From BOG-938 sp048498155 (GTDB lineage Bacteria > Pseudomonadota > Alphaproteobacteria > Caulobacterales > Caulobacteraceae), in contig JBEHYN010000005.1 in the NCBI GenBank assembly GCA_048498155.1, positions 1-64,000 of the forward strand: DNA of 64,000 bases, written 5' to 3'. Both the position numbers and the translations under genes were made by a program. The notes beneath the pieces are model-generated. The model had not been told where the DNA came from, did no database searches, and saw only the letters and a list, made by a program, of their open reading frames with translations. Positions within the stretch are counted from its first letter, which is position 1; each line of letters begins with the position of its first letter. Positions 53,077 through 62,378 of the stretch are shown here, one piece after another.

Positions 53077-54425
53077 GCCGCCGCCTTCTTCACTGCACCC
53101 ACCAGCTCCTTCACCAGCTTGGCCACCAGGGCCTCATCGTCGCCCTCGGCCATGATGCGGATGAGGGGTTCGGTGCCGGAGGGGCGGATGACCAAGCGGC
53201 CGGAGCCGTTGAGCCGGGCCTCGGCGTCGGCGATGGCGGCCTTGACCTCGGCTTGCTCTAGGGGCTTGCCGCCGGAGAAGCGCACGTTTTCCAACTTTTG
53301 CGGCACCGGCTCGAACTGCTGGGCCAGGGCGCTCATGGGCTGACCGCTCTTGATCATCACTGACAGCAATTGCAGGGCGGCGATCATGCCGTCGCCGGTG
53401 GTGGAGAAATCCGACAGGATCAGGTGGCCGGACTGTTCGCCGCCCAGGTTGAAGCCGCCCTGGCGCATGCGCTCCATCACATAGCGGTCGCCCACCTGGG
53501 TGCGCTCCAGCGTCAGGTCGAGCTTTTTCAAGAAGCGTTCCAGCCCAAGGTTGGACATGACGGTGGCCACTACGCCGCCGCCCGTCAGACGCCCGGATTC
53601 CACGAAGGCCTTAGCGATGATGGCCATGATCTGGTCGCCGTCGACCACCTGGCCCTTTTCATCGCACACCAGCAAACGGTCCGCGTCGCCGTCAAGCGCG
53701 ATGCCGATGTCGGCGCGGTATTCCTTCACCGCCTTGGCCATGGCCTTAGGATGGGTCGAGCCGCATTCCTCATTGATATTGAAGCCGTCCGGATCGACCC
53801 CGATCTCGATCACTTCGGCGCCCAGTTCGTAAAGTGCGGTCGGGGCCACCTTATAGGCCGCGCCATTGGCGCAATCGATCACGACCCGCAGACCCGCCAA
53901 GCTGCGATTGCGCGGGAAGGTGGCCTTGATGATCTCCACATAGCGGGCCTGGGAATCGTCCACGCGGCGCACGCGGCCCAGCTCGCGCGGTGAAGCCAGG
54001 CCCTCCTGCAGGCCCTCGTCCATATAGGCCTCGATCTCCAGCTCGCGCTTGTCCGACAGCTTATAACCGTCCGGCCCGAACAGCTTGATGCCGTTGTCGG
54101 CGAAGGAGTTATGCGAGGCCGAGATCATCACGCCCAGGTCCGCGCGCATGGAGCGGGTCATCATGGCCACCGCCGGGGTCGGCAGGGGACCCAGCAGACG
54201 CACGTCCATGCCCACGCTGGTGAAGCCGGCCACCAGGGCCGGCTCGATCATGTAGCCGGACAGGCGCGTGTCCTTGCCGATCACCACCAGATGGCGCCGG
54301 TCGCTGGCAGAACGGAACAGCTTGCCCGCCGCCAAGCCCACCCGCAGCGCGACTTCCGCCGTCATGGGATGCTTGTTGGCTTGGCCGCGAATGCCGTCTG
54401 TGCCGAAATATGCGCGCTTGGTCAT
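53073..54425 (-). CDS. glmM: Phosphoglucosamine mutase
   Basis: A 450-residue enzyme converting glucosamine-6-P to glucosamine-1-P for peptidoglycan and LPS. Seen: YFGTDGIRGQANKHPM, the phosphoserine loop VMISASHNSFADNG (likely Ser104), metal loop ALDGDADRLLVCD, and sugar loop GEQSGHLI. Normal length. Confidence 0.97.
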   Translation of the reverse strand: MTKRAYFGTDGIRGQANKHPMTAEVALRVGLAAGKLFRSASDRRHLVVIGKDTRLSGYMIEPALVAGFTSVGMDVRLLGPLPTPAVAMMTRSMRADLGVMISASHNSFADNGIKLFGPDGYKLSDKRELEIEAYMDEGLQEGLASPRELGRVRRVDDSQARYVEIIKATFPRNRSLAGLRVVIDCANGAAYKVAPTALYELGAEVIEIGVDPDGFNINEECGSTHPKAMAKAVKEYRADIGIALDGDADRLLVCDEKGQVVDGDQIMAIIAKAFVESGRLTGGGVVATVMSNLGLERFLKKLDLTLERTQVGDRYVMERMRQGGFNLGGEQSGHLILSDFSTTGDGMIAALQLLSVMIKSGQPMSALAQQFEPVPQKLENVRFSGGKPLEQAEVKAAIADAEARLNGSGRLVIRPSGTEPLIRIMAEGDDEALVAKLVKELVGAVKKAAA

Positions 54426-54641
54426 GAATGGGTCTCAACGTGGAAGCTTGTCAGTAGCTCACAGACCTTTGCGATTTGCTGAAGGCCGCACACGGAAATA
54501 GCAGACTATCGACGATCTTTCTTAGGCTTCGCACAAGGCATCGCCAAGATCGCGCCTCGCCGCACCCAGAGCCTGTCTGAGGCCTAGCCGCAAGAGCCCG
54601 CTTCCACTATGCCTCCGCCATTGCATCGAAGTCAGGTCCTC

Positions 54642-55514
54642 ATGAAGCCCGTCCGTACAGCCGTCCTGCCCGTCGCGGGCCTAGGCACCCGCGTTCTGCC
54701 CGGCACCAAGACGGTGGCCAAGGAACTGCTCAACGTCGTGGACCGGCCGATCCTGTCCTATGTGGTGGCCGAGGCCCGCGCCGCCGGCATCAAGCACTTC
54801 GTGTTCGTCACCGGACGCGGCAAGCAGGCTATCGAAGACTACTTCGACCATCACATCGAGCTGGAGGCCCAGCTCAAGGCCAAAGGTAAGACCGAACTTC
54901 TGGAAGAAATACTCGCCGAACTGCCCAAGGCCGGCGAGATGTCCTTCGTCCGTCAGATGCAGCCTCTGGGCCTGGGCCACGCGGTGTGGTGCGCGCGCGA
55001 CATCGTAGGCGACGAGCCCTTCGCCGTGATGCTGCCCGACATGCTGATGGAAGGCCCCACCCCGCCCCTGGCTCAGGCGATCAAGGCGCACGAACAAACC
55101 AGCGGCAATATTATCGTGGTCGAGCCCTGCGCGCAGGGCGAGGCGCATAAGTACGGCATCGTCGCTCTGGACGGACAAAACGGCCGGCTGAACCGCATGA
55201 CCGGCATGGTGGAAAAGCCGCCCAAGGGCACGGAGCCGTCCAACCTGTTCATCTCAGGCCGCTATGTGCTGGAGCCGGAAATCTTCGCCATTCTGGCGGA
55301 TCAGGAAAAGGGCGCGGGCGGCGAGATTCAGCTGACCGACGCCATGCACAAGCTGATGCAGACCCGGCCGTTCCATGCCTTGGAATATGAGGGCGTGACC
55401 TATGACTGCGGCGACAAGATCGGCCTGCTGCGCGCCAACGTCGCCTTCGCCCTGGCCCGCCCCGACCTGGGCGCGGACGCCCGCGCGGCTGTCGAGGCCT
55501 TGCTTAAGGGCTAA
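54642..55514 (+). CDS. galU: UTP-glucose-1-phosphate uridylyltransferase
   Basis: A 290-residue enzyme making UDP-glucose. Seen: AVLPVAGLGTRVLPGTKTVA, VVDRPILSYVVAEA, FVFVTGRGKQAIEDYFD, EKPPKGTEPSNLFISGRYVL and CGDKIGLLRANVAFAL. The ATG at 54642 starts directly before the nucleotide-binding motif as in relatives. Repeat copy 3 follows 2-7 bases past the stop. Confidence 0.96.
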   Translation: MKPVRTAVLPVAGLGTRVLPGTKTVAKELLNVVDRPILSYVVAEARAAGIKHFVFVTGRGKQAIEDYFDHHIELEAQLKAKGKTELLEEILAELPKAGEMSFVRQMQPLGLGHAVWCARDIVGDEPFAVMLPDMLMEGPTPPLAQAIKAHEQTSGNIIVVEPCAQGEAHKYGIVALDGQNGRLNRMTGMVEKPPKGTEPSNLFISGRYVLEPEIFAILADQEKGAGGEIQLTDAMHKLMQTRPFHALEYEGVTYDCGDKIGLLRANVAFALARPDLGADARAAVEALLKG

Positions 55515-55516
55515 TG

Positions 55517-55628
55517 GAAAATTGAACCACCAAGCTCACCAAGAACACCAAGGAAACGCCAAACTCTTGGTGTTCTTGGTGAGCTTGGTGGTTCAATAAT
55601 CCTGGTCCCGGCTCGCGCCGGGATAAGC
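55517..55628 (+). repeat. CACCAAG palindromic repeat, copy 3 (perfect 30-bp stem)
   Basis: Left arm 55523-55552 and right arm 55566-55595 are exact reverse complements over 30 bases, with a 13-base loop. The accessory hairpin CCCGGCTCGCGCCGGG is at 55607-55622. The A-run and TTGAACCACC lead-in matches copy 1. It lies directly after the galU stop and before the SDR start. Confidence 0.93.
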
Positions 55629-55652
55629 CGATGAAGGGGACCCCCGACGCCG

Positions 55653-56522
55653 TTGCAACTGCTGATTTTCGGATACGGCTTCACCGGCCGCGCCGTGGCC
55701 CGTCGGCGGCTCGCTGAGGGCTGGAGCGTGTGCGCCGCCGTGCGTCAGGCCGAGGTTCGCACGGCGGCAGAAGCAGATGGGGCAACGGCGGTGGGGGCGC
55801 AGGACGCCGGCGCCCTGGCCGATGCGGCTACCAGCGCGGACGCCATACTGATCACCGCTCCGCCCAGCTCTGAAGGCTGTCCCGGCTTCACCGCTCTATC
55901 GCCCGTTCTGCGGTCCGGCCAAACCCGTCCGCGATGGATCGGCTATCTGTCCACCACAGGGGTCTATGGCGATCACGACGGGCGATGGGTGTTCGAGACC
56001 AGCGCCACCAACGCCCACTCCGTCGAGGGCGCGCGGCGGGTGGCGGCAGAGCAGGATTGGCTGAAGCTGGGCGCGCACGCCGAAGTTCCCGTGGCGATCT
56101 TCCGCCTGCCCGGGATCTACGGCGCTGGACGCTCGCAGATTGACCGGGTGCGGGGCGGGACGGCCCACCGCCTGATCAAGCCCGGACAGGTGTTCTCGCG
56201 CATTCACGTGGCCGATCTAGCGGCTGGCCTTGAGGCGTCGATGACCCGGCCGAGACCAGGCGCGATCTACCACCTTTGTGACGACGAACCCGCGCCCTCC
56301 GATGTCGTCACCGCCTTTGCCGCCGAACTGTTGGGCATGGAGCCGCCGCCTGAGCGTCCCTATGACGAGCACACCGCCTCGCCCGCCCTGCGCCGCTTCT
56401 ATAGCGAGAACAAACGGGTCTCCAACGCCCTGGCCAAGGCCGAACTGGGCTGGCGGCCGGCTTTCGCGAGTTATAGGGAAGGCTTGAGAGCCGTGCTTGA
56501 GGCGCAAACGTCACGTTCGTGA
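55653..56522 (+). CDS. NAD-dependent epimerase/dehydratase-like SDR
   Basis: A 289-residue extended SDR. The Rossmann motif GYGFTG is at 7-12, and STTGVYGDHDGRW replaces the usual YxxxK region, so it is an atypical or non-enzymatic SDR of the YeeZ type. The start is a TTG at 55653, as no ATG in this frame fits before the Rossmann motif. Substrate unknown. Confidence 0.82.
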   Translation: MQLLIFGYGFTGRAVARRRLAEGWSVCAAVRQAEVRTAAEADGATAVGAQDAGALADAATSADAILITAPPSSEGCPGFTALSPVLRSGQTRPRWIGYLSTTGVYGDHDGRWVFETSATNAHSVEGARRVAAEQDWLKLGAHAEVPVAIFRLPGIYGAGRSQIDRVRGGTAHRLIKPGQVFSRIHVADLAAGLEASMTRPRPGAIYHLCDDEPAPSDVVTAFAAELLGMEPPPERPYDEHTASPALRRFYSENKRVSNALAKAELGWRPAFASYREGLRAVLEAQTSRS

Positions 56523-56569
56523 CACTTGCGCCGGTTATGGCGGCTTCTCGCCAATGGGGATGCCTGACC

Positions 56570-57988
56570 ATGCGCCTGTTCAAAGCCAGCCTCCTCATGG
56601 GACTGACGATCTCGGCCGGCCTCGCCGCTGGGACAGCGCGTGCGGCGGACGATCCTATCGCGGCGGCCTATGTGGTCCTGGGCGAGGATGGAACAGCTCA
56701 GGCGCGGGTGATCACCAAGGCGGGCGAGTGTCCTGCCATCCAGGCGGGCGGCAAGACCTTGCCGATGACAGTCCGGGCGACGGCCGGAACCGAACCGCTG
56801 CGTCCGACCCGCTCGGACCCCAAGGATTCCAAGCCGGCCGACTTTCCGGTGTTGACCTGCGAGGCGACCTTGCCCGCAGGTCTCGTCCGCGCCTCCGTGG
56901 CCGGTCACGCCCTACCCGCACCCGTGGCGCGACCCAAGCGCATCGTGGTGATCGGCGATACGGGCTGTCGGCTGAAAAAATCGGATGACGCCTACCAGGC
57001 CTGCAACGCCCCCAACCAGTACCCCTTCGCCAAGGTGGCGGCTGCGGCTGCGGCGTGGAAGCCGGACATGGTGGTCCATGTGGGCGACTACGAATACCGC
57101 GAGAACGACTGCCAGGTGAAAAACCATGCGGGCTGCGCGGGCAGCCCGTGGGGCTATGGCTGGGACGCGTGGAAAGCCGACTTCTTCACGCCGGGCGCCC
57201 CCTTGCTGGCCGCCGCGCCTTGGGTGGCCGTGCGCGGCAATCATGAAAGCTGTAACCGCGCTGGCCAGGGCTGGTGGCGGTTTGTCGATCCTCGCCCTCT
57301 GGTGTCGGGCCGCGACTGCAACGATCCAGCCCATGACGAGGCCGCGGACTATTCCGACCCCTATGCGGTGCCCCTCGGCGACGGCGCCCAGATCGTGGTG
57401 ATGGACACCTCCAGCGCGCCTGGCGATCCGATCCAGCCGGGTGTGCCCGAGGCCGCCATCTACCGAAAGCTCTACACTGACATGGCCGCGCTGGCCGCGC
57501 GCCAGCCCTATTCCATCGTGGTCGATCACCACCCCCTGCTCGGGTTCTCAGCCCAGGTCTCGGCCAAGACCCAGCAGCCCTATCTGACCACCGGCAATCT
57601 GGGCCTGCAGTCGACCTTCGGCGCCGTGAACCCCCTGCTGTTTCCGCCCACGGTGCAGATGCTGCTGTCGGGCCACGTGCACGTCTGGCAGCAGGTCAGT
57701 TTTTCCAGTCCTCATCCCACCCAGTTTATCGCTGGCTTTTCGGGCACTCAGGAAGACGTGGTGCCTATCCCCGCCAAGATCCCCGACGACGCGGCGGTCG
57801 CCCCCGGCGCCAAGGTCGAGGCTTTCAGCTCGTGGGTGGACGGCTTTGGCTTCATGACCCTGAGCCGCACAGGCCAAGAGACCTGGGACGTGGAGGTGCA
57901 CGATCAGAACGGCGACGTGGTCAACCGTTGCAAGGTCACGGGCCGCCACTCCAAATGCGAACTGGCCCAGGTCAGCGGGCCTAAGTAG
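56570..57988 (+). CDS. Exported metallophosphoesterase
   Basis: A 472-residue calcineurin-like phosphoesterase. A signal peptide (cleaved near TARAADD) precedes an N-terminal domain of ~100 residues and the catalytic domain: VVIGDTGCR, VVHVGDYEY, VRGNHESC, VVDHHPLL and LSGHVHVWQ supply the metal ligands. It probably acts in the periplasm on phosphate esters. The ATG at 56570 gives the signal. The 3' end overlaps the convergent hydrolase gene by 8 bases. Confidence 0.87.
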   Translation: MRLFKASLLMGLTISAGLAAGTARAADDPIAAAYVVLGEDGTAQARVITKAGECPAIQAGGKTLPMTVRATAGTEPLRPTRSDPKDSKPADFPVLTCEATLPAGLVRASVAGHALPAPVARPKRIVVIGDTGCRLKKSDDAYQACNAPNQYPFAKVAAAAAAWKPDMVVHVGDYEYRENDCQVKNHAGCAGSPWGYGWDAWKADFFTPGAPLLAAAPWVAVRGNHESCNRAGQGWWRFVDPRPLVSGRDCNDPAHDEAADYSDPYAVPLGDGAQIVVMDTSSAPGDPIQPGVPEAAIYRKLYTDMAALAARQPYSIVVDHHPLLGFSAQVSAKTQQPYLTTGNLGLQSTFGAVNPLLFPPTVQMLLSGHVHVWQQVSFSSPHPTQFIAGFSGTQEDVVPIPAKIPDDAAVAPGAKVEAFSSWVDGFGFMTLSRTGQETWDVEVHDQNGDVVNRCKVTGRHSKCELAQVSGPK

Positions 57989-58736
57989 CCGCCGTCAGGT
58001 CTTCGAGGGCCGCGATCAGTCGCGCCAGATCCTGCGGCCGCGACAGGCGATGATCCCCATCCTTGATCAGGCTGAACACCACGTCCTGCCCTTCTATGAC
58101 CTGAGCCAGCTCCAGGGCGTGAGTCCACGGCACGGAGGTATCCGCCCCGCCCTGCAGGATGCGCACGGGCGCGCGGATCGGCACGGGATTGGCCAGGATT
58201 GACCAGCGCGCGCCATCCTCCAGCAGCAAGCGGGTGATCGGATAGCCGCCTTCGCCAAAATCATCCGGCGCGGTCCACACGCCTTGATCGGCCAGGGCTT
58301 TGAGCGCCTGTGGCGGCAGACTGGGCCTCATCAGCGCCTCGGTGAAATCCGGCGCGGGCGCAATCAGCACAAGACCGGCGATTCTCTGAGGTCGAACGAC
58401 GGCGGCCAAGCAGGCGATCCATCCGCCCATGGATGATCCCACAAGGACTAAGGGTCCTTGGGTCAATTCGTCGATCACCGCCAGAGCGTCGTCGCGCCAG
58501 CGGGTGATGCTCCCCTGTTTGAAATCGCCCGACGAAGCGCCGTGGGCGAAATAATCAAAGCGCAAGAAGCCCAGGCCGCGCGCCCTCGCCCAGTCAGCGA
58601 GAGCCTCGGCCTTGGTCCCGGCCATGTCGGAGCGAAAACCGCCCAGCCACAACACGGTCGGCCTCCGCCCATCCAATCCCCGATAGGCCAGGCGTTCGCC
58701 GGCCGGTCGCGGCAGGTATTGCGTCATGTCGGTCAT
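57981..58736 (-). CDS. Alpha/beta hydrolase
   Basis: A 251-residue serine hydrolase. Nucleophile Ser102 in GSSMGG; Asp in QGGADTSVPW; His in DGDHRLS. The N-terminal LGGFRSDMAGTKAEALADWA and FDYFAHGASSGDF resemble the ABHD10-type depalmitoylase/thioesterase family. Substrate is not known. Divergent from the glycosyltransferase, 34 bases apart. Confidence 0.88.
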   Translation of the reverse strand: MTDMTQYLPRPAGERLAYRGLDGRRPTVLWLGGFRSDMAGTKAEALADWARARGLGFLRFDYFAHGASSGDFKQGSITRWRDDALAVIDELTQGPLVLVGSSMGGWIACLAAVVRPQRIAGLVLIAPAPDFTEALMRPSLPPQALKALADQGVWTAPDDFGEGGYPITRLLLEDGARWSILANPVPIRAPVRILQGGADTSVPWTHALELAQVIEGQDVVFSLIKDGDHRLSRPQDLARLIAALEDLTAAT

Positions 58737-58770
58737 GGCGCGCCGCCTAGCCTTGGGCTAACACAGGACA

Positions 58771-59979
58771 TTGGCCGACTTTTCTAGACGTTCCAGAGAC
58801 CTGACGGAAACCCGCTTGAGCGTGCTGCCCGCCGATTTCACCCTGTTGCAGGTGATCCCCCGCCTGGACATCGGCGGGGCTGAGCAGTCCACCCTGGACG
58901 TAGCCGCCGCCGTGGTGCGCGCGGGCGGTCGGGCCATCGTCGCCTCCGCCGGCGGGGGCATGCAGGATCGCCTGATCGAATCCGGGGCGGAACTGGTGGT
59001 CCTGCCGGTCCAATCGAAGAATCCGCTGACCATGATCGCCAACGCCCTCGCCCTGGCGCGCCTGATTCGCCGGGAAAAGGTCAGCGTTGTGCACGTGCGC
59101 TCGCGCGCCCCGGCCTTCAGCGCCATATGGGCCGCCCGCAGAACCCGCACGCCCGTGCTGGCCACCTATCACGGCGCATATGGCGCCAATGGCGTGCTCA
59201 AGCGCTGGTATAATGGGGTGATGACCCAGGGCGACCGGGTCATCGCCAATTCCGCCTACACCCGCGAGCATCTGCTGGGACAGCATCGGGTCGATCCCGC
59301 CAAGGTCATCGCCATTCCACGGGGGATCGACATGGGGCGCTTTGATCCCTCTGCCGTCGGGCGGGATCGGATCGAGGCGCTGCGGCAACGTTGGCGAATC
59401 GATCCGGCGGACCGCCGGTTGAAGCTGATCCTGGCGGGAAGACTCACACGCTGGAAAGGCCAGCGCCTGGCGATCGAGGCCCTGGCGCGCTTGAAGGCCG
59501 ACGGCCTGGACCAGATCCTGCTGCTGCTGGTCGGCGATTCCCAGGGGCGCGTGGCCTATCTCGCCGAACTGGAGCGGGCCATCCGAACCTTGGCCGTGGA
59601 GGATCAGGTCAAGATTGTCGGCCCTTGCTCGGACATGCCGGCGGCCTATCTCATCGGAGACGTAGCCCTGGCCCCGTCCCTGGAGCCGGAAGCCTTCGGG
59701 CGCACTGCCGTGGAGCCCCAGGCCATGGGCCGGCCTGTGATCGCAGCCGATCACGGCGCCACCCGCGAGACGGTGGTTCCCGGCCAGACCGGATGGCTCG
59801 CCGCGCCCTGCGATGTCGAGGCCTGGGCCCTGGCCATCGCTGAAGCTAGCGCGGCAGGACCCGATCGCCTCGCGGCAATGGGCGCGGCGGCTAAGGCCCG
59901 AACCTGCGGGCTCTATTCCGTCGGAGCCATGACCGACGCGACCTTGGCGGTCTATCGGTCCATGTTCGGCGCCCAGTAA
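58771..59979 (+). CDS. Glycosyltransferase family 4
   Basis: A 402-residue GT-B transferase. N-terminal acceptor domain VIPRLDIGGAEQSTLDVA; C-terminal donor domain with RLTRWKGQRLAIEAL, PCSDMPAAYLIGD and the E-x7-E motif EAFGRTAVE. It likely adds sugar to a cell-surface polysaccharide or LPS. Start TTG at 58771; a downstream alternative is possible because the first 20 residues are not conserved. No other sugar gene is next to it, though galU is 3 kb away. Confidence 0.87.
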   Translation: MADFSRRSRDLTETRLSVLPADFTLLQVIPRLDIGGAEQSTLDVAAAVVRAGGRAIVASAGGGMQDRLIESGAELVVLPVQSKNPLTMIANALALARLIRREKVSVVHVRSRAPAFSAIWAARRTRTPVLATYHGAYGANGVLKRWYNGVMTQGDRVIANSAYTREHLLGQHRVDPAKVIAIPRGIDMGRFDPSAVGRDRIEALRQRWRIDPADRRLKLILAGRLTRWKGQRLAIEALARLKADGLDQILLLLVGDSQGRVAYLAELERAIRTLAVEDQVKIVGPCSDMPAAYLIGDVALAPSLEPEAFGRTAVEPQAMGRPVIAADHGATRETVVPGQTGWLAAPCDVEAWALAIAEASAAGPDRLAAMGAAAKARTCGLYSVGAMTDATLAVYRSMFGAQ

Positions 59980-60178
59980 GCGCTGTTTTGGGAGCCTGAG
60001 GGCGATATTTCCCGACTAACGCCCAACCAGATAGCGATGATTGCTGCGCCGAGCTTGATACAAGCCCCCGGCTTGGTCATATATCGCTCCTGGAGACGCG
60101 CGGCTTCGCTTGAGGCGGCGCGGCCTTTGTGTTTGCCTAGCGACGCTAAACTGTTTCAACGATTACGGAGACCACCCT

Positions 60179-60712
60179 ATTCGCCGTCCCATGCCCGCGC
60201 CCCCGTCCAAAGACGGTCCGCGCATCAACGATGAAATCCGCGTCCCCAAGGTCCTGCTGATCGATCACAACGGTGAAAAGCAGGGAATCATGCCGACCTC
60301 CTCGGCTTTGGAGGCGGCGGAGGAAGTCGGGCTTGATCTGGTCGAGGTGTCTCCCAATTCCGACCCGCCAGTCTGCAAAATCCTGGACTACGGCAAGTAC
60401 AAGTTCCAGGAGCAGAAGAAGAAGAACGAGGCGCGCAAGCGTCAAAAGACCGTTGAAATCAAAGAGATCAAGCTTCGCCCCAACATCGATATCCACGACT
60501 ACGATGTGAAGGCTAAGGCCATGCATCGCTTCTTCGAGGAGGGCGATAAGGTCAAGGTGACCCTTCGCTTCCGGGGCCGGGAAATGGCCCACCCGGAACT
60601 GGGCATGAAGCTGCTGATGCAGGTCAAGACCGACTTCGAGCCAGTCGCCAAGGTCGAGTACGAGCCGCGCATGGAAGGCCGGCAGATGATCATGATCCTG
60701 GCGCCGAGGTAA
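60179..60712 (+). CDS. infC: Translation initiation factor IF-3, probable AUU start
   Basis: A 177-residue IF-3 that keeps ribosomal subunits apart and checks the start codon. Seen: PRINDEIRVPKVLLIDHNGE, EVSPNSDPPVCKILDYGKYK, and VKVTLRFRGREMAHPELG. GGAG at 60167-60170 is 8 bases before ATT at 60179, giving MRRPMPAPPSKDGPRI. The in-frame ATG at 60191 would lie 20 bases from that site and would lose the RRP residues I recall as conserved in alphaproteobacteria. E. coli infC also starts with AUU, for self-control. An ATG-start protein of 173 residues remains possible. Confidence 0.93.
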   Translation: MRRPMPAPPSKDGPRINDEIRVPKVLLIDHNGEKQGIMPTSSALEAAEEVGLDLVEVSPNSDPPVCKILDYGKYKFQEQKKKNEARKRQKTVEIKEIKLRPNIDIHDYDVKAKAMHRFFEEGDKVKVTLRFRGREMAHPELGMKLLMQVKTDFEPVAKVEYEPRMEGRQMIMILAPR

Positions 60713-60824
60713 GCGCCTGACGACGATCAGCGCGCTGGACTCCATTCAACCCCGCTTACCGCTGCAGACGGGGGGCCAAATCTCCTTCGCTGCGAAGTCA
60801 CCGCAATCGCGTATGAACCGTTGC

Positions 60825-60953
60825 GACCTCTCCCGCTGGCGGGAGAGGGGGACCGCGAAGCGGTGGAGAGGGCGTGCGAGTGGCAAACGGACTCAATGCG
60901 GCGGCATGCCCCCTCAGTCACTTCGTGACAGCTCCCCCGCCAGCGGGGGAGCT
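60825..60953. repeat. Paired inverted repeats (CTCCCCCGC type) in a 309-base gap
   Basis: A GC-rich palindromic unit at 60825-60875 (ctcccgctggcgggag hairpin followed by ACCGCGAAGCGGT) and a related unit, inverted, at 60909-60953 (gtcacttcgtgac plus ctcccccgccagcgggggag). The two are similar, not identical, as expected for dispersed repeats. The gap 60713-61021 otherwise holds nothing recognisable. It separates infC from the MFS gene. Confidence 0.8.
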
Positions 60954-61021
60954 CGCGCTCCAAATCAGCCGGGCTCATCATATCTGGTCGCCCGGTCTGC
61001 GCAGGGGCGGAGGCAAGGTCG

Positions 61022-62245
61022 ATGACCGAACCATCCGCAGCCCCCCTCCCCGCCCAGGGACGCCCCGCCATGGCGGTGCTGCTAGCGGTGGTGTTCGTCA
61101 ATCTGGTGGGGTTCGGCATCCTGTTGCCGATCCTGCCGTTCTACGGCCGCGCGTTCCATGCCCCGGTGTGGCTGGTGACCTGGGTGTTCACCGCCTTCTC
61201 CATCGGCAACTTTTTCGCCGAACCCCTGTGGGGCCGCCTGTCGGACCGAATAGGGCGCAGGCCGATCCTACTGGGCACTATCTTCGCCAGCGGCGTGGGC
61301 TTTATCGCCCTGGCGTTCGCCCCCAACATCTGGATGGTGCTGCTGATCCGCCTGCTCAGCGGCCTGACCACCGGTAATCTGTCGACCATCCAAGGCTATA
61401 TCGCCGACATCACGCCGCCGCAGCTTCGCTCCGGCCGTATCGGCATGCTGGGCGCCGCCTTCGCGCTAGGCTTTGTCGCCGGCCCGGCCCTGGGTGGGCT
61501 TCTTGCCCGCCCGGAGCTAGGCGAGGCCGGCTACCGTCTGCCCCTGATCATCGCGGGTTGCCTGTCGTTCGCCTCCAGCTTCGGCGCCTACCTGTTTGTG
61601 CGCGAGAGCTGCACCCACGCCAAGATCGGCGCGTCGCCCGGCGAGGCCTTCAAGACCTTGCAGCATGCCTTGAACCATCCGGTGCTGTGCCGCGCCCTGA
61701 TCATCACCCTGCTCTACACTGCCGCCTTCGCCGCTGCGGAGAGCACCTTCGGCCTGTGGGCTCAGCATCGCTACGGCTGGGGCCCGCGCAAGCTGTCGAT
61801 CTGCCTGGCTTCAGTGGCCATCACCGCCGCGATAGCCCAGGGCTTTGTGACCGGCCGCATCACGCGCCGTTGGGGCGAAGCCCTGACCTTGGCCGGCGGC
61901 CTTGCGCTCATCGCCGCCACCCTGGCTTTGCAGCCGCTGGGCCAAGGCATGATCCGCACCATCGTGCTTCTCGCACTGACGGTATTCGGCCAGGCCCTGG
62001 CCCTGCCCAATATCAGCGCCCTGATCTCGCGCACCACCCCGCCGGATCGCCAGGGCGCAGTATTGGGCCTGAACATGTCCCTAGGCGCCCTGGCCCGCGC
62101 CATCGGACCGATCGCCGGCGGCGCCCTGTTCTCCATCGTCGGCGCCGATGCGCCCCTCTACGCCGCGGCCCTGCTGGTGGCGCCGACGGTGCTGCTGGCC
62201 TGGCAGGCGGAGGGGGCGGCGCGGCCTAGGCGCATCATGGCCTGA
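61022..62245 (+). CDS. MFS transporter, TetA-like DHA1 type
   Basis: A 407-residue inner-membrane protein of about 12 helices. Loop GRLSDRIGRRPILLG and helix motif FAPNIWMVLLIRLLSGLTTG are typical of drug:H+ antiporter-1 carriers, with GPALGGLL as motif C. The substrate (drug, sugar or other) is not shown. It sits between infC and rpmI, genes that are usually adjacent. Confidence 0.9.
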   Translation: MTEPSAAPLPAQGRPAMAVLLAVVFVNLVGFGILLPILPFYGRAFHAPVWLVTWVFTAFSIGNFFAEPLWGRLSDRIGRRPILLGTIFASGVGFIALAFAPNIWMVLLIRLLSGLTTGNLSTIQGYIADITPPQLRSGRIGMLGAAFALGFVAGPALGGLLARPELGEAGYRLPLIIAGCLSFASSFGAYLFVRESCTHAKIGASPGEAFKTLQHALNHPVLCRALIITLLYTAAFAAAESTFGLWAQHRYGWGPRKLSICLASVAITAAIAQGFVTGRITRRWGEALTLAGGLALIAATLALQPLGQGMIRTIVLLALTVFGQALALPNISALISRTTPPDRQGAVLGLNMSLGALARAIGPIAGGALFSIVGADAPLYAAALLVAPTVLLAWQAEGAARPRRIMA

Positions 62246-62306
62246 CTGAAGCGCCCAACGCCTTGCTTTTCGCCCACGTTTCCCCTATTGCACGCCCCTT
62301 CTCGGA

Positions 62307-62371
62307 GCCGCCTGGCCAATGGCATGCCATGGCGGCTCGAAATGCCTTTAGAGGACGGTCCTTCGGGGCCG
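62307..62371 (+). promoter_or_regulatory. Structured leader of rpmI-rplT
   Basis: Two hairpins in the 133 bases before rpmI: GAGCCGCC/GGCGGCTC (62307-62314 and 62333-62340) extended inside by TGGC/GCCA; and CGGTCC-TTCG-GGGCCG (62356-62371). The second holds the GGGG that would be the rpmI ribosome site. This would allow feedback by a ribosomal protein, as L20 does in other bacteria, although the structure is not one I can match to a named leader. Confidence 0.5.
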
Positions 62372-62378
62372 CAGCAAA

